Positions 6,851 through 15,693 of a stretch of DNA of 64,000 nucleotides are shown piece by piece. The translations under genes were made by a program, and so were the position numbers. This DNA is from JAHEJX01 sp041605955 (GTDB lineage: Bacteria; Actinomycetota; Acidimicrobiia; Spongiisociales; UBA5794). The stretch covers positions 32,175 through 96,174 of the forward strand of contig JBFIXI010000008.1 of the NCBI GenBank assembly GCA_041605955.1, given 5' to 3'. The number at the start of each line of letters is the position of its first letter. Within the stretch, counting starts at the first letter, position 1. The notes beneath the pieces were generated by a model. It was not told where the DNA came from. It searched no databases and saw nothing but the letters and a program-made list of their open reading frames with translations.

Positions 6851-9478
6851 TTGCATGATGTCATCTCCCCCGGTGACACTGATGTCACGCCGCCGGGCGC
6901 CTTCCCGGCTGCGGCGTCCGCCGGCGATGAGCTCGCCGGGCAATCCGCTGCCGGTCAGGCGACGGCTTTCCCCCTGACGGCACGGAATCCAGCGGTAGCA
7001 CGGCGCGCCGGCCTCGCTCCGCGGCGGCGTTATCGTCTCCGCACCTCAGCGGGAGCGGCTGAGCCTGCGACGGCCGGAACCTCCACCCGGACGCCGCCGG
7101 CGGCCGGCTACACAAGGTCGCCGGTGTATGTGCTGTCGCTCGTGGTGGGCCTCACTCTCATCGTTGTCGGGTTTCTGATCTCGGCGGCTCTGGACGACAC
7201 GATCGCCGGTTTTGTTGCCGACGTCGTCGATCACACATCGACCTGGCCTGAGGCCGTGCGGCTGGCTCCGGCTGCGCTGGCACTGACGACGCAGCTCGTA
7301 GTTGTAGTGACACTCAACGGCTGGCTGCTCGTCACCCGTCGTTTCCGCCGCTTCATCCTGATGAACTTGGCGGTCGCACTGTCTTCCGTCTTGGCCTCCG
7401 CGCTGGTCCTGGTCATGGACTCGCTGTCGACTGGGCTGGGATTCGAGCGGGATGCTGCCGCCATCTTTGTCCCCTCCGTGGCGAACGTGGTTGCCGCCGC
7501 CACGATCTTGCGTCCCTGGATCTCAACTCGGGCCTTTCGTTGGCTGGTCATCGCTGCCGGCTGGATGGGCCTGGCAGTGGTGTGGTCCGCCGGTCACACA
7601 TCGCCGTGGGCGGCGCTGCCTCCGCTACCGGTGAGCGTCGCAGAAGCCCAGCTGTCGGGAGCCGTGGCCATCATTGGCGTCGGTATCACGGCAGGCTCGT
7701 TGGTGGCGTTGGCCTTCAAGACGCCGGGCCAGATCGCGTCCCCGTCCCTACTGGTCGCAGCGCTCACCCGCCACGGACTCGATGTCGCCGAGGTGAGCCC
7801 TGCGAAGGTCGACGCCCGCGGCTCTCGCCCCTGGCGGGGGGTCACCTGGGACGGGCGACGACTCTTCATCAAGACCCTGAGCGCCGAGCAGCGAGCCGCC
7901 GACCTGCTCTACCGCATGTGGAGAGCGCTTGCGCTGAAGCGCTCTGGAGATCGCGAGCCCTTCACTTCGTTGCGGCGGGCGGTGGAGCACGAGGCGTTCT
8001 TGGCGCTGGCGGCGGCATCGCGCAGCGTCCGGACTCCACCGCTGCTTGCGATGGGCGAGTTGACTCATGGCTCGTTCTTCCTCGCTTATGAGGAACTGCC
8101 GGGAACGTCTCTCGACCGCCTGAATCGGGCCGAGTTGACCGATGAGCTGGTCGCGCAGGTCTTTGACCAGCTGACGGCTTTGCGCAGGTCGGGGATCGCT
8201 CACCGCGATCTACGGTCGGCGAACATCTTGATTGATGCCCACGGCGCCCCGTGGATCATCGATTTTGGTTTCGCGGAGCTCACCATGGACGAGGAGCTGC
8301 TCGATCGAGATGTCGCCCAGCTGGTCGCCGCGCTGGGCTCCCAGCTCGGCCCCGAACGAACCACCCCCCTGGCTCTCGCCTGCCTCGGCCCCGAAAGGTT
8401 GGCTGCCGGGCTGGCTTGGCTTCAGCCGCATTCGCTGGGTGCGGCGACACGCCACGCCCTCGGCAGCGATGCGGCGGTCCATCGACTACGCGAGCGGATG
8501 CGAACATTGGCCGGCATCGAGGAGCTCATCGTCCCGGACGTCAGGCGAGTCTCGTGGCGGCAGATGCTCATGGTGGGCTCTTTGGCCGCGGCTCTGGTGT
8601 TGCTGGCCGGCCAGATCTCTGACTTTGCTGCCCTGTGGCACAACCTCGGAGAGATCGACCGGCGGCTAGTGGTCCTCACCCTGGTGGCGTCGGCGGCCAC
8701 GTACGTTGGCGCAACGCTCGGCGTGATGGGGGCAGTCGCGCAGCGCATCCGTTTCCTGCCGACTCTGACCGCGCAATTGGCGTCGTCGTTCACGAACCGC
8801 CTCACGCCGGCTCGCCTGGGAGGAATGGCGACCAACGTGAGATTTCTGATTCGTCGCGGCGTTCCCGGCCCAGCGGCCGTCTCTGCGATCGGATTGAACA
8901 CCGTAGTCGGCTTCGGTATCCACATCCTGATGCTGAGCGGAGCCGCCTGGGCGGCGGGTCGATCCCCCGGCGAGGTCTCCGTCCCCACCCCATCCGCCGG
9001 AACCCTCATGGTCTTGGTGGCCGTCATCGTCGTCGTCTCAGTGACGACCTACTTCACCCCGTTCGGCAATCGTCTCCTCCGCGAGCACCTGCTTCCCAGC
9101 CTCCGAGCGGCCATCGCCGCGATGGTTGCAGTCAGCCGCCGCCCGGCGCGCCTCGTCCAGCTGATTGCCGGTTCGGTGCTGGTGACCGGGGCCTACACGA
9201 TTGCGATGCTCTTCTCCCTCCAGGCCGTTGGCAGCGACGTGGGCCTGGCTGCGGCCGCATTCGCCTATTTAGCGGGCTCGGCGGTTGCGACGGCGGCCCC
9301 TACCCCAGGGGGCTTGGGGGTGGTAGAAGCAACTTTGGTAGCCGTTTACGCCGCCATCGGCGTACAGGCCGAAGTGGCACTCCTGGCGGTCGTCCTCTTC
9401 CGATTGGCCACGTATTGGCTGCCGATCGTGCCCGGATGGCTGGCGCTCAACCACCTGACCAGGACCGGCCAGCTATGA
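6851..9478 (+). CDS. membrane protein: N-terminal TM region + protein-kinase-like domain + LPG-synthase-type TM (flippase-like) domain
   Basis: 875 aa, three parts. Residues 1-90 are Ala/Pro/Arg-rich and disordered. Residues 91-290 carry about six TM helices. Residues 310-520 hold a kinase fold with K341, catalytic HRDLRSAN (451-458) and DFG (471-473). From about 565 to 873 there is an eight-helix region of the LPG-synthase-TM/UPF0104 family, with the typical R-L-T-P-A-R-L-G-G and T-P-G-G-L-G-V-V-E-A motifs. The C-terminal part may move or modify a lipid; the aminoacyl-transfer domain of true MprF is absent. A plausible promoter (GATACT, 6765-6770) gives a leader of about 75 nt. The TTG start is uncertain and the protein may begin nearer to the first TM helix. 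Confidence 0.75.
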   Translation: MHDVISPGDTDVTPPGAFPAAASAGDELAGQSAAGQATAFPLTARNPAVARRAGLAPRRRYRLRTSAGAAEPATAGTSTRTPPAAGYTRSPVYVLSLVVGLTLIVVGFLISAALDDTIAGFVADVVDHTSTWPEAVRLAPAALALTTQLVVVVTLNGWLLVTRRFRRFILMNLAVALSSVLASALVLVMDSLSTGLGFERDAAAIFVPSVANVVAAATILRPWISTRAFRWLVIAAGWMGLAVVWSAGHTSPWAALPPLPVSVAEAQLSGAVAIIGVGITAGSLVALAFKTPGQIASPSLLVAALTRHGLDVAEVSPAKVDARGSRPWRGVTWDGRRLFIKTLSAEQRAADLLYRMWRALALKRSGDREPFTSLRRAVEHEAFLALAAASRSVRTPPLLAMGELTHGSFFLAYEELPGTSLDRLNRAELTDELVAQVFDQLTALRRSGIAHRDLRSANILIDAHGAPWIIDFGFAELTMDEELLDRDVAQLVAALGSQLGPERTTPLALACLGPERLAAGLAWLQPHSLGAATRHALGSDAAVHRLRERMRTLAGIEELIVPDVRRVSWRQMLMVGSLAAALVLLAGQISDFAALWHNLGEIDRRLVVLTLVASAATYVGATLGVMGAVAQRIRFLPTLTAQLASSFTNRLTPARLGGMATNVRFLIRRGVPGPAAVSAIGLNTVVGFGIHILMLSGAAWAAGRSPGEVSVPTPSAGTLMVLVAVIVVVSVTTYFTPFGNRLLREHLLPSLRAAIAAMVAVSRRPARLVQLIAGSVLVTGAYTIAMLFSLQAVGSDVGLAAAAFAYLAGSAVATAAPTPGGLGVVEATLVAVYAAIGVQAEVALLAVVLFRLATYWLPIVPGWLALNHLTRTGQL

Positions 9479-9568
9479 CGCTCCGCAAGGGATTTGCCCG
9501 CCGGCGGTGAGTTGCACGGCGCCGCCGACTCTGTCAGGTTGTGGCGACCGGCTAGTGGAAGTCCCCGT

Positions 9569-10942
9569 GTGGCAACTTCGCTCATCGACGAAGACAGGCT
9601 GACCGCCCTCAACGACCGGCAACCTGCCCGAGGCGCGTACGTCCTCTACTGGATGCAGGCTTCGGTCCGCACCAGGGAGAACCACGCTCTGGAGTATGCG
9701 GTGCGTACCGCTAACGAGCTCGCGATGCCACTGCTCGTCGGTTTTGGGCTCGACCCCCAATATGCGGAGGCGCAGCCGCGATCCTTACGGTTTGCGGTCG
9801 AAGGCCTCCGGGACGTCGCCCGCGCGCTGGCACGGCGCGATATCGGATTCGTCGTGCGCCAGGGCAAACCGCTCGACGTGGCCCGCCGGCTGGCAGCAGA
9901 TGCGGCCGCAATGATCGTGGATCGCAACTACTTGCGGCCGCCGCGACGGTGGCGCCGGCAGCTGGCGAGTTCGCTCGAGATCCCGGTGATCGAGGTCGAG
10001 TCGAACGTGGTGGTTCCGGTTGGCGTCGCGTCCGACAAGCGCGAATGGGCGGCGCGTACCCTGCGGCCCAAGCTTCACGACCATCTCGACAGATTCCTCA
10101 CCGAGCTCACCACGACCGCGATCGACCACCGCGCCGACCTGGGCGTCGAGTCGTTGGATGCAGGCGACGCCGACGGGCTGCTCGATACCATCGGCGTCGA
10201 GGCGCCACCCGGACGGTTCGCCGGTGGAGAGAGTCAGGCCAATGCCGTCTTGACGCGTTTTCTCGATGAGGGCCTGGAGCAACACCCGGGCGCAGACGTC
10301 GCCGTCAACGGCGATGCCAGCTCGCACCTATCGTTGTATCTCCATTTCGGCCAGATCTCGCCGAGCACGATCACCCGCCGCGTCATGGCGTCGGGCGCCT
10401 CGCCGCAGGCTATCGACGGGTTCGTCGAGCAAGTGGTGGTGCGCCGGGAGCTCGCTCACAACTACGTCTGGTTCGAGCCGGACTACGACAAGTTCTCCGC
10501 ACTTCCCGACTGGTCACGGACAACCCTGGACCTGCACCGCGATGACGCACGGGAGGCGCTCTACACCAAAGCCGAGCTGGAGGCCGCCGCCACCCACGAT
10601 CGTTACTGGAACGCGGCCATGGTCGAGATGCGGGAGACCGGCTATCTGCACAACCGGATGCGCATGTACTGGGGAAAACGCATCCTGGAGTGGACCAACA
10701 CGCCGGAATATGCCTTCCGCGTTGCGTTGGAGCTCAACAACCGTCACTTCCTCGACGGGCGCGATCCCAATTCCTACGCCAACGTGGCGTGGGTCTTCGG
10801 TCTACACGATCAAGCTTTCGCCGAGCGTCCCGTGATCGGGAAGGTCCGTCCGATGACTCCGTCCGGCCTCGAGCGCAAGATCGATGCGCCCGCATATGTG
10901 GCGCACGTGAGTGAGCGCACCGGCGTCGAGATTGCCGAGTGA
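9569..10942 (+). CDS. phr: class II deoxyribodipyrimidine photolyase
   Basis: 457 aa. Uses blue/near-UV light and FADH- to split cyclobutane pyrimidine dimers. The sequence is of the class II type: the YWMQASVRTRENHALEYA opening, the RRELAHNYVWF segment, and the FAD-domain block TGYLHNRMRMYWGKRILEW followed by LNNRHFLDGRDPNSYANVAWVFG. The N-terminal half is the antenna-binding alpha/beta domain. I choose the GTG with a GGAAG sequence about 6 nt upstream. The frame extends to a TTG at 9494, which would overlap nothing but adds residues not expected in the family. It stands 90 nt behind the membrane-kinase gene on the same strand. Confidence 0.9.
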   Translation: MATSLIDEDRLTALNDRQPARGAYVLYWMQASVRTRENHALEYAVRTANELAMPLLVGFGLDPQYAEAQPRSLRFAVEGLRDVARALARRDIGFVVRQGKPLDVARRLAADAAAMIVDRNYLRPPRRWRRQLASSLEIPVIEVESNVVVPVGVASDKREWAARTLRPKLHDHLDRFLTELTTTAIDHRADLGVESLDAGDADGLLDTIGVEAPPGRFAGGESQANAVLTRFLDEGLEQHPGADVAVNGDASSHLSLYLHFGQISPSTITRRVMASGASPQAIDGFVEQVVVRRELAHNYVWFEPDYDKFSALPDWSRTTLDLHRDDAREALYTKAELEAAATHDRYWNAAMVEMRETGYLHNRMRMYWGKRILEWTNTPEYAFRVALELNNRHFLDGRDPNSYANVAWVFGLHDQAFAERPVIGKVRPMTPSGLERKIDAPAYVAHVSERTGVEIAE

Positions 10943-11311
10943 CCTAGCGAGCCGCTGAGCAGGTGGTCACAACGGCTGCCCGCTCCCCCCACGAGCTCGT
11001 CCGGCAGCACCTGCGGCTCGATCCAGCGGACGGCAGATATATGGGCTACCAATCGAGAGCTACGTATCGAGGCTTGCAATGTGGGTAACGAGCGGTCGTG
11101 CTCGGCGCGGTTTGCAGGTCGCCGAGGAGCTAGGCGGGCGAGACCTGCCGATATCGCCGCGGCGCCGAGCGACAACGAATGCTGGCGGGACTGCCGGCGA
11201 GCTCGCCATTCCAAACTCGCAGGAGCCCGGCCGGGAAAGGGGCCGGCAAACCTGACTCGACCCGTCATCGATGGAGCTACAGCCGGTCGCCCTGCCGGCT
11301 ACAGTTTTGCC
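10943..11311 (+). other. gene-poor spacer, 369 nt
   Basis: No ORF here resembles a protein, and long antisense frames crossing it look like codon-bias shadows. It contains a GC-rich hairpin (CCGGCC...GGCCGG, 11227-11246) without a T-tract and ends with the leaderless promoter of the next gene. Confidence 0.5.
11300..11305 (+). promoter_or_regulatory. -10 element TACAGT, leaderless promoter
   Basis: TACAGT ends 6 nt before the ATG at 11312, with no ribosome binding site in between. Confidence 0.55.
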
Positions 11312-11647
11312 ATGCTCTCGCAGGCCCTGCAGGCTCGTCTCGATGATCTCCTGGCGGCGTGGCGCTACCACGATGATCTCCGCAAGACGCGCACCTCGAT
11401 CGCCCGGCTCGCATCCTCGCGCAGTCGGCTCGATCGGGTCCGAAACGAGATCCACCGCTTGCGGCGGGGCCTCCATCCGGAGCCCGGCGAAGTCGAGGAT
11501 GCTCTCGCCAGCACCTACTGCGAGAGCCTCGGGGAGACTGTGTTTCTGTTCGCCGCCGATGTCGATTGGCAAGTGAGCGCCGAACGCTTTCGCTGCCTGT
11601 GCGGCCAACTGGTGAACGCCCCCCGCCACAGCGAGGCTCCCAGTTAG
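11312..11647 (+). CDS. hypothetical protein, helical
   Basis: 111 aa, no family recognised. The first 65 residues are charged and amphipathic (repeated L-x-x-L and R-x-R patterns), consistent with an antiparallel helical hairpin. The rest contains three cysteines (CESLGE, CLC). There is no signal peptide or TM helix. The frame opens far upstream, but the ATG is supported by a -10 hexamer 6 nt away. It converges on the HAD gene, leaving 8 nt between stops. Confidence 0.45.
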   Translation: MLSQALQARLDDLLAAWRYHDDLRKTRTSIARLASSRSRLDRVRNEIHRLRRGLHPEPGEVEDALASTYCESLGETVFLFAADVDWQVSAERFRCLCGQLVNAPRHSEAPS

Positions 11648-11655
11648 CCCAGCGG

Positions 11656-12372
11656 CTAGCCCAGCGCGGCGGCGGCGAACTCGGCAAGGGACGTGAACTG
11701 CCAGCGCGGCGCCACCTTGCCTCGTGGCGGCGCTGTTGCACCGAAGCCGCCTGTGGCGTGCCGCCGATTGATCCACACCGCGTCGAGGCCCAGTGCGGCG
11801 GCGGGCTCGTGATCGTGATATAGGCTCTCGGCCACGTGAAGCAGAGCGTGGGGCGCCACGTCGATCGCGGCCAGCTGGTCGAACATATAGCGGAATGCAG
11901 CCAGGTCGGGCTTGTAGGCGCCGGCATCCTGAGCGGTCACGATCAGATCGAACTCGACACCAAGCTGATCGTTGCTCAGCCGAAACGACTCCCGGTCGAC
12001 ATTGCTCAGGATTATCAGCTTGTAGCGCCGGCTGAGACGCCGCAGCGCCGCCGCGGAATCGGCAAACGCGGGCCACCGCCCAATCGACCTCCCGTAGGCT
12101 GCCGCCGCCTCGTCGGATACCGGGACCCCAAGCTCGGTGCCGATCCGCTGCAGCGTCGCTTCGAGGATGTGCGGGTAGGTCACCTCGGGCATTTCCTGTT
12201 GCACATGCGTTTCATGGCGAGCATGGGCGGCCACCAGCTCTGCATCGGTCAGCTGCAGTCCGCTGCCGTCAGCCCAGGGGCGCAGCGCGGTTGCAATTCC
12301 CGATTCCCAATCGACGAGAGTGCCGTAGCAATCGAAGCTCAACGCGGCGCATCGAGCGAAGTCCGCTCCCAT
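11656..12372 (-). CDS. haloacid dehalogenase type II / HAD hydrolase
   Basis: 238 aa. HAD superfamily motif I is FDCYGTLVDWE (nucleophile Asp), motif II is IILSNVD and motif III is the Lys in AYKPDLAAF. The cap region between motifs I and II matches type II 2-haloacid dehalogenases, though many such proteins hydrolyse phosphates instead. It lies 6 nt behind the PPOX-family gene on the same strand, so the two are probably co-transcribed. The ATG directly follows the upstream stop. Confidence 0.8.
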   Translation of the reverse strand: MGADFARCAALSFDCYGTLVDWESGIATALRPWADGSGLQLTDAELVAAHARHETHVQQEMPEVTYPHILEATLQRIGTELGVPVSDEAAAAYGRSIGRWPAFADSAAALRRLSRRYKLIILSNVDRESFRLSNDQLGVEFDLIVTAQDAGAYKPDLAAFRYMFDQLAAIDVAPHALLHVAESLYHDHEPAAALGLDAVWINRRHATGGFGATAPPRGKVAPRWQFTSLAEFAAAALG

Positions 12373-12378
12373 CGTCGC

Positions 12379-12819
12379 CTATCGGCCGATCACACGCTGC
12401 GGGCGCACCAAGACAACGGCGCGTCGCTCCGCCGCCATCACACGATCGTATTCCGCCCAGTCATCGTGGGTACCACCGGCGGCGGTGAAGACTGCGCGCA
12501 GCAGCAGCCGGAGCGCTTCCGCATCCAAATCCGCAAAGGGATCATCCGGTCCGACTATGTCGAGCTCCCCTTCGACCCCAGCCCAGCTCCAGCCCCGCCG
12601 GAAAGTGACCGCACATCGACCCAGCCGGCGCAGGTGTTCTAGCTTGCGCGCCTTTCCTCTGACGACGAAGCCGACCACCGGGTCTCCGCTGATTGGATGG
12701 TCCAATACGCCGGCGTTGACGACGGTGGCATGCGACGAGCCGTCAGGGCGGGATGTCGACACAACACACAGACCGCTCTCGCTGGCAGCCAGCTCACGTA
12801 CTCGAGACAGCTCGATCAT
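12379..12819 (-). CDS. PPOX-class F420-dependent oxidoreductase (split-barrel)
   Basis: 146 aa. Matches the flavin/deazaflavin split beta-barrel family related to pyridoxamine-phosphate oxidase. It shows L-C-V-V-S-T-S-R-P-D-G near the N terminus, V-V-G-F-V-V-R-G-K-A-R-K-L-E-H-L-R in the cofactor-binding region, and C-A-V-T-F-R-R-G-W following. Actinobacterial members of this size (TIGR03618-like) generally use F420. First gene of a two-gene unit with the HAD hydrolase. An AGGA lies upstream of the ATG. Substrate unknown. Confidence 0.75.
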   Translation of the reverse strand: MIELSRVRELAASESGLCVVSTSRPDGSSHATVVNAGVLDHPISGDPVVGFVVRGKARKLEHLRRLGRCAVTFRRGWSWAGVEGELDIVGPDDPFADLDAEALRLLLRAVFTAAGGTHDDWAEYDRVMAAERRAVVLVRPQRVIGR

Positions 12820-13015
12820 CGCCCGATCCTGGCCCTGCTCTCCACCGGGAATCGGGCCGGAGGCCTCCCCAGCGCTGAGCGCGACTTGGGATCATCGCCG
12901 GCGGGTCTCTCGGTACCGGCGCGCCGCCGCGTGAGCGAACCCATCTGCTGTGTTCCCATCCAATAACCTCCACGGATCCGGCCCGCAAGACCATAGCGAG
13001 CGTTGCCGGGCGCTT

Positions 13016-13387
13016 TCAGGCAGAGGCGTCGTCAGCCGCAACCGTTGCCGGCACCACACAAAACAGGTGTCCGGTCGGGGCGCGCATCACCCACCAGGAT
13101 TCGATCTGCTCTACCCGCTCGGCCCCGAGATCAACCATCCGCCGGACCTCGGCGTCAACATCCTCGGCGGGGAAATCGATGTGGTAGCGGCTCGGAGCGC
13201 CGACACGTTGGACCTCGACGGTCATGTGCGGTAGCGCCCCGGGAAGCTCGACATAATTCTGCTCGGCGTCGGCTGGTTGGCGGGGGGTCACACCAAACAC
13301 GGCCGCCCAGAAAGCGACTCCCGTCTCGAAGGTGTCTTCGGAGCAGTCGATGGAGAGCGAGCTTGCGGGATGCGGGCCATGCTCCAT
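13016..13387 (-). CDS. VOC (glyoxalase/bleomycin-resistance fold) family protein
   Basis: 123 aa, one pair of beta-alpha-beta-beta-beta modules. Visible are ETGVAFWAAVFGV, the strand L-P-H-M-T-V-E-V-Q-R-V, the putative metal ligand in YHIDFPAEDVDAEVRRMVDLGAE, and a C-terminal APTGHLFCVVP strand. It fits the Glyoxalase_6-like group of actinobacteria whose substrates are mostly unknown. It is monocistronic with a leaderless-type promoter. Confidence 0.75.
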   Translation of the reverse strand: MEHGPHPASSLSIDCSEDTFETGVAFWAAVFGVTPRQPADAEQNYVELPGALPHMTVEVQRVGAPSRYHIDFPAEDVDAEVRRMVDLGAERVEQIESWWVMRAPTGHLFCVVPATVAADDASA

Positions 13388-13393
13388 GCGGTG

Positions 13394-13399
13394 ACTCTA
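13394..13399 (-). promoter_or_regulatory. -10 element TAGAGT, leaderless promoter
   Basis: Minus-strand TAGAGT 6 nt before the ATG at 13387, preceded by TA (TATAGAGT). Confidence 0.6.
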
Positions 13400-13577
13400 T
13401 AGGCTCGACGCCTCGGCTGCCGGTTGCAGCCCGACGCCCATCAACGCCGCTCGTCCGGGTCAAGCTTCGCAGGGATCGGAGAGCCGAGCGGCATATAACC
13501 TGCGCGCCGGCCGCGTGCGCGGTCACCCTATTGGGCCATCGGGTCGGTCGACTCACCCGCCGGCAATGCTGAATGCT

Positions 13578-13676
13578 TCGTCCCGGGCTGATTGCTCGTC
13601 CCGGGCTGATTGCTCGTCCCGGGCTGATTGCTCGTCCCGGGCTGATTGCTCGTCCCGGGCTGATTGCTCGTCCCGG
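13578..13676 (+). repeat. 18-bp tandem repeat (minisatellite), 5.5 copies
   Basis: The unit TCGTCCCGGGCTGATTGC is repeated five times without a mismatch, followed by a half copy. The period is a multiple of three, so all frames stay open and give hexapeptide repeats. None of these frames looks like a genuine protein. It ends 51 nt before the -10 element of the NADH dehydrogenase gene. Perfect copies imply recent expansion or selection. Confidence 0.95.
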
Positions 13677-13727
13677 CCGCCCCCGGTCCCACCATGGTCC
13701 AGTCTGCTGACTCGGATTCTGTGTCGC

Positions 13728-13733
13728 TAGCTT
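13728..13733 (+). promoter_or_regulatory. -10 element TAGCTT, leaderless promoter
   Basis: TAGCTT ends 7 nt before the GTG at 13741. The 18-bp tandem repeat lies just upstream. Confidence 0.6.
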
Positions 13734-13740
13734 TGGCGCG

Positions 13741-14988
13741 GTGAGCAACCAACACCCCACAGTTGTCATCATCGGAGCGGGTTTCGGCGGACTGTGGGCC
13801 TCCAAAGAGCTGAGTCGCGCCGAAGTCGACGTGGTGTTGGTTGATCGGCACAACTACCACACCTTCTTTCCCCTGCTCTACCAGGTGGCGGCGGCCGAAC
13901 TGGCGCCGGGTGACATTGCCCATCCGGTGCGCAAGATCATCCGCCGAATGGACAATGTCAGATTCACATTGGCCAACGTTCACCACGTCGACACGGTGCA
14001 CAAGCGGGTCGCCACGGATCGCGGCGACATCGCATACGACTACCTCATCGTCGCCACCGGCAGCACAACGCGGTACTTCGCTGTGCCGGGCGCCGATCAG
14101 CACTCGTTTCCCCTGCGAACCCTCGAGCACGCAGTTGCATTGCGCAACCACATCCTCAGGCAATTCGAGTCGGCCGAGTACTTGACAGGAACGGCACAGG
14201 AGGCGGCGTTGACCTTCGTCATCGTCGGTGGCGGGCCTACCGGAGTCGAGTTCTCCGGTGCATTGCAGGAGCTGATCAACGGTCCGCTCGCCAAGGACCA
14301 CCCGAATCTCCGCATGGCCGATGCGCGCGTGGTGCTGCTCGAAGCGGGAGATCGGCTCCTCAGCATTTACCCACCACGGCTCTCGCGCTACGCAGCTCGC
14401 CGACTGACCCGCATGGGAGTGGAAGTGCGGCTCGGCACTGCCGTCGCCGCCGTCGACCCCGGCGGCGTCGATGTGGGCGGGTCGGGGCATTTGGCGGCGA
14501 GGACGGTCGTATGGACTGCTGGGGTCGGGGGCCCTCCCGAGCTCGGCGATTGGGGCATCTCGACCGGGTCGGGGGGCCGGGCAACTGTGGAGCCGGAGCT
14601 CTACGTCGCGGCCGCACCCGATGTCTTCGTCGTCGGGGATCCGGCCCAGCCCGATGGAACCAGTTCGCCGATGGTGGCGCAGAATGCAACCCAGCAGGGC
14701 ACGGTCGCCGCCCGCAACATCGTGCGCCGGATCCGCGGAGAAACGCTGCTGCGCTACAGGTATCGCGACCTCGGCAACATGGCTGTCATCGGCCGCAACT
14801 CCGCGGTCGTCCACCTCTTTGGCCGGATCGCCTTCAAGGGATACCCGGCCTGGGTCCTCTGGCTCGGGTTACACCTCGTCAAGCTGATCGGCTTCCGCAA
14901 TCGCATCGCCGCGGTTCTGTCGTGGTCGGGTGACTACCTCTTCCGAGATCGAGTGGCCCGCCTCATCACGTCGGACTATCCCGAGTGA
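13741..14988 (+). CDS. ndh: type II NADH:quinone oxidoreductase (NDH-2)
   Basis: 415 aa. Transfers electrons from NADH to membrane quinone without pumping protons. Two dinucleotide-binding motifs are present: FAD site IIGAGFGG (residues 9-16) and NAD site IVGGGPTGVE near 160. NDH-2 features include HNYHTFFPLLYQVA and ATGS, the F-V-V-G-D strand, the AQNATQQG motif, and a C-terminal amphipathic region (FKGYPAWVLWLGLHLVKLIGFRNR) for peripheral membrane binding. The start is GTG. It is preceded by a minisatellite and leaderless promoter. Confidence 0.9.
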   Translation: MSNQHPTVVIIGAGFGGLWASKELSRAEVDVVLVDRHNYHTFFPLLYQVAAAELAPGDIAHPVRKIIRRMDNVRFTLANVHHVDTVHKRVATDRGDIAYDYLIVATGSTTRYFAVPGADQHSFPLRTLEHAVALRNHILRQFESAEYLTGTAQEAALTFVIVGGGPTGVEFSGALQELINGPLAKDHPNLRMADARVVLLEAGDRLLSIYPPRLSRYAARRLTRMGVEVRLGTAVAAVDPGGVDVGGSGHLAARTVVWTAGVGGPPELGDWGISTGSGGRATVEPELYVAAAPDVFVVGDPAQPDGTSSPMVAQNATQQGTVAARNIVRRIRGETLLRYRYRDLGNMAVIGRNSAVVHLFGRIAFKGYPAWVLWLGLHLVKLIGFRNRIAAVLSWSGDYLFRDRVARLITSDYPE

Positions 14989-15097
14989 CGGCACCTCCCG
15001 AAGCCGGGCGAAGGGACTGTCCGCCAACAAAGGCCCAACTCCTCTAGTGCTGGCTGCACCGCGGTCCTACGGTCGAAATGAGGGCTCATAAGGAGTC

Positions 15098-15595
15098 ATG
15101 ATGCAGATTCTCATCACCTACGGAAGCAAGCTCGGCGGCTCCGCCGGCATCGCCCACATGTTGGCCGATCGCCTCTCCGCCGCTGGTATTGAAACGCAAA
15201 CGGCCCCGGCAAGCCTCATGGTGTCGCCCGACCCCTTCGACGCAGTCATCGTGGGCGGCGCGCTGTATGCCAACCGGTGGCATCGCAGCGCCCGGCGCTA
15301 CGTGCGGCGCTTCGCCCGCGCGCTGCGCACCAAGCCGGTCTGGATGTTCTCCAGCGGCCCGCTCGACGACTCGGCGCTGGCCGGGATTCCTCCCACCGCC
15401 CAGGTGCAACAGACCATGGAATCGGTGGGAGCGAGGGACCACATCACCTTCGGTGGCCGACTCGAGCCGGATGCCAAGGGGTTCCTCGCCGGGTCGATGG
15501 CCAAGGAGCAGGCGGGCGATTGGCGGGATCCCGACCAGATCCACGACTGGGCCGACATGATCGCCGACGCGATGCATAGGGAGCCGGTCGGCTAG
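15098..15595 (+). CDS. flavodoxin-domain protein (HemG-like)
   Basis: 165 aa, a single flavodoxin fold. It shows an FMN phosphate loop (YGSKLGGSAGIAHMLA), then AVIVGGALYANRWH and W-M-F-S-S-G-P-L. It resembles the menaquinone-dependent protoporphyrinogen IX dehydrogenase family, but many such actinobacterial proteins are only general flavodoxins, so the haem role is unproven. Two ATGs are adjacent; AGGAG at 15091-15095 is better spaced for the second (15101). The gene follows ndh on the same strand and could share the quinone/menaquinone context. Confidence 0.75.
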   Translation: MMQILITYGSKLGGSAGIAHMLADRLSAAGIETQTAPASLMVSPDPFDAVIVGGALYANRWHRSARRYVRRFARALRTKPVWMFSSGPLDDSALAGIPPTAQVQQTMESVGARDHITFGGRLEPDAKGFLAGSMAKEQAGDWRDPDQIHDWADMIADAMHREPVG

Positions 15596-15601
15596 CTACC
15601 C

Positions 15602-15631
15602 GGGTCCGCTAGCTGCTCGGTCCGCTAGCTG
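15602..15631 (+). repeat. short direct repeat GGTCCGCTAGCTG
   Basis: Two copies of a 13-mer (15602-15614, 15619-15631) are preceded by a partial related GGCTAGCT. They lie between convergent genes, just after the flavodoxin stop. Function unknown. Confidence 0.6.
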
Positions 15632-15693
15632 TATTGTCTCGCCAGGCCGACGGGCTGCTGTGACGCGCGGACGCCAGTCGAACAGGATTCGGC

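Noticed and set aside
11060..12076. 338-codon minus-strand frame
   Set aside because: It overlaps the HAD gene in another frame on the same strand and continues into a spacer; low complexity and no domain.
13578..13676. CRISPR array
   Set aside because: Units are contiguous 18-mers with no spacers, and no cas genes are nearby.
13528..14814. 428-codon minus-strand frame with TSNQPG hexapeptide repeats
   Set aside because: It is antisense to the well-supported NADH dehydrogenase, and the repeats come from the 18-bp tandem DNA whose period is a multiple of three. No protein features are present.
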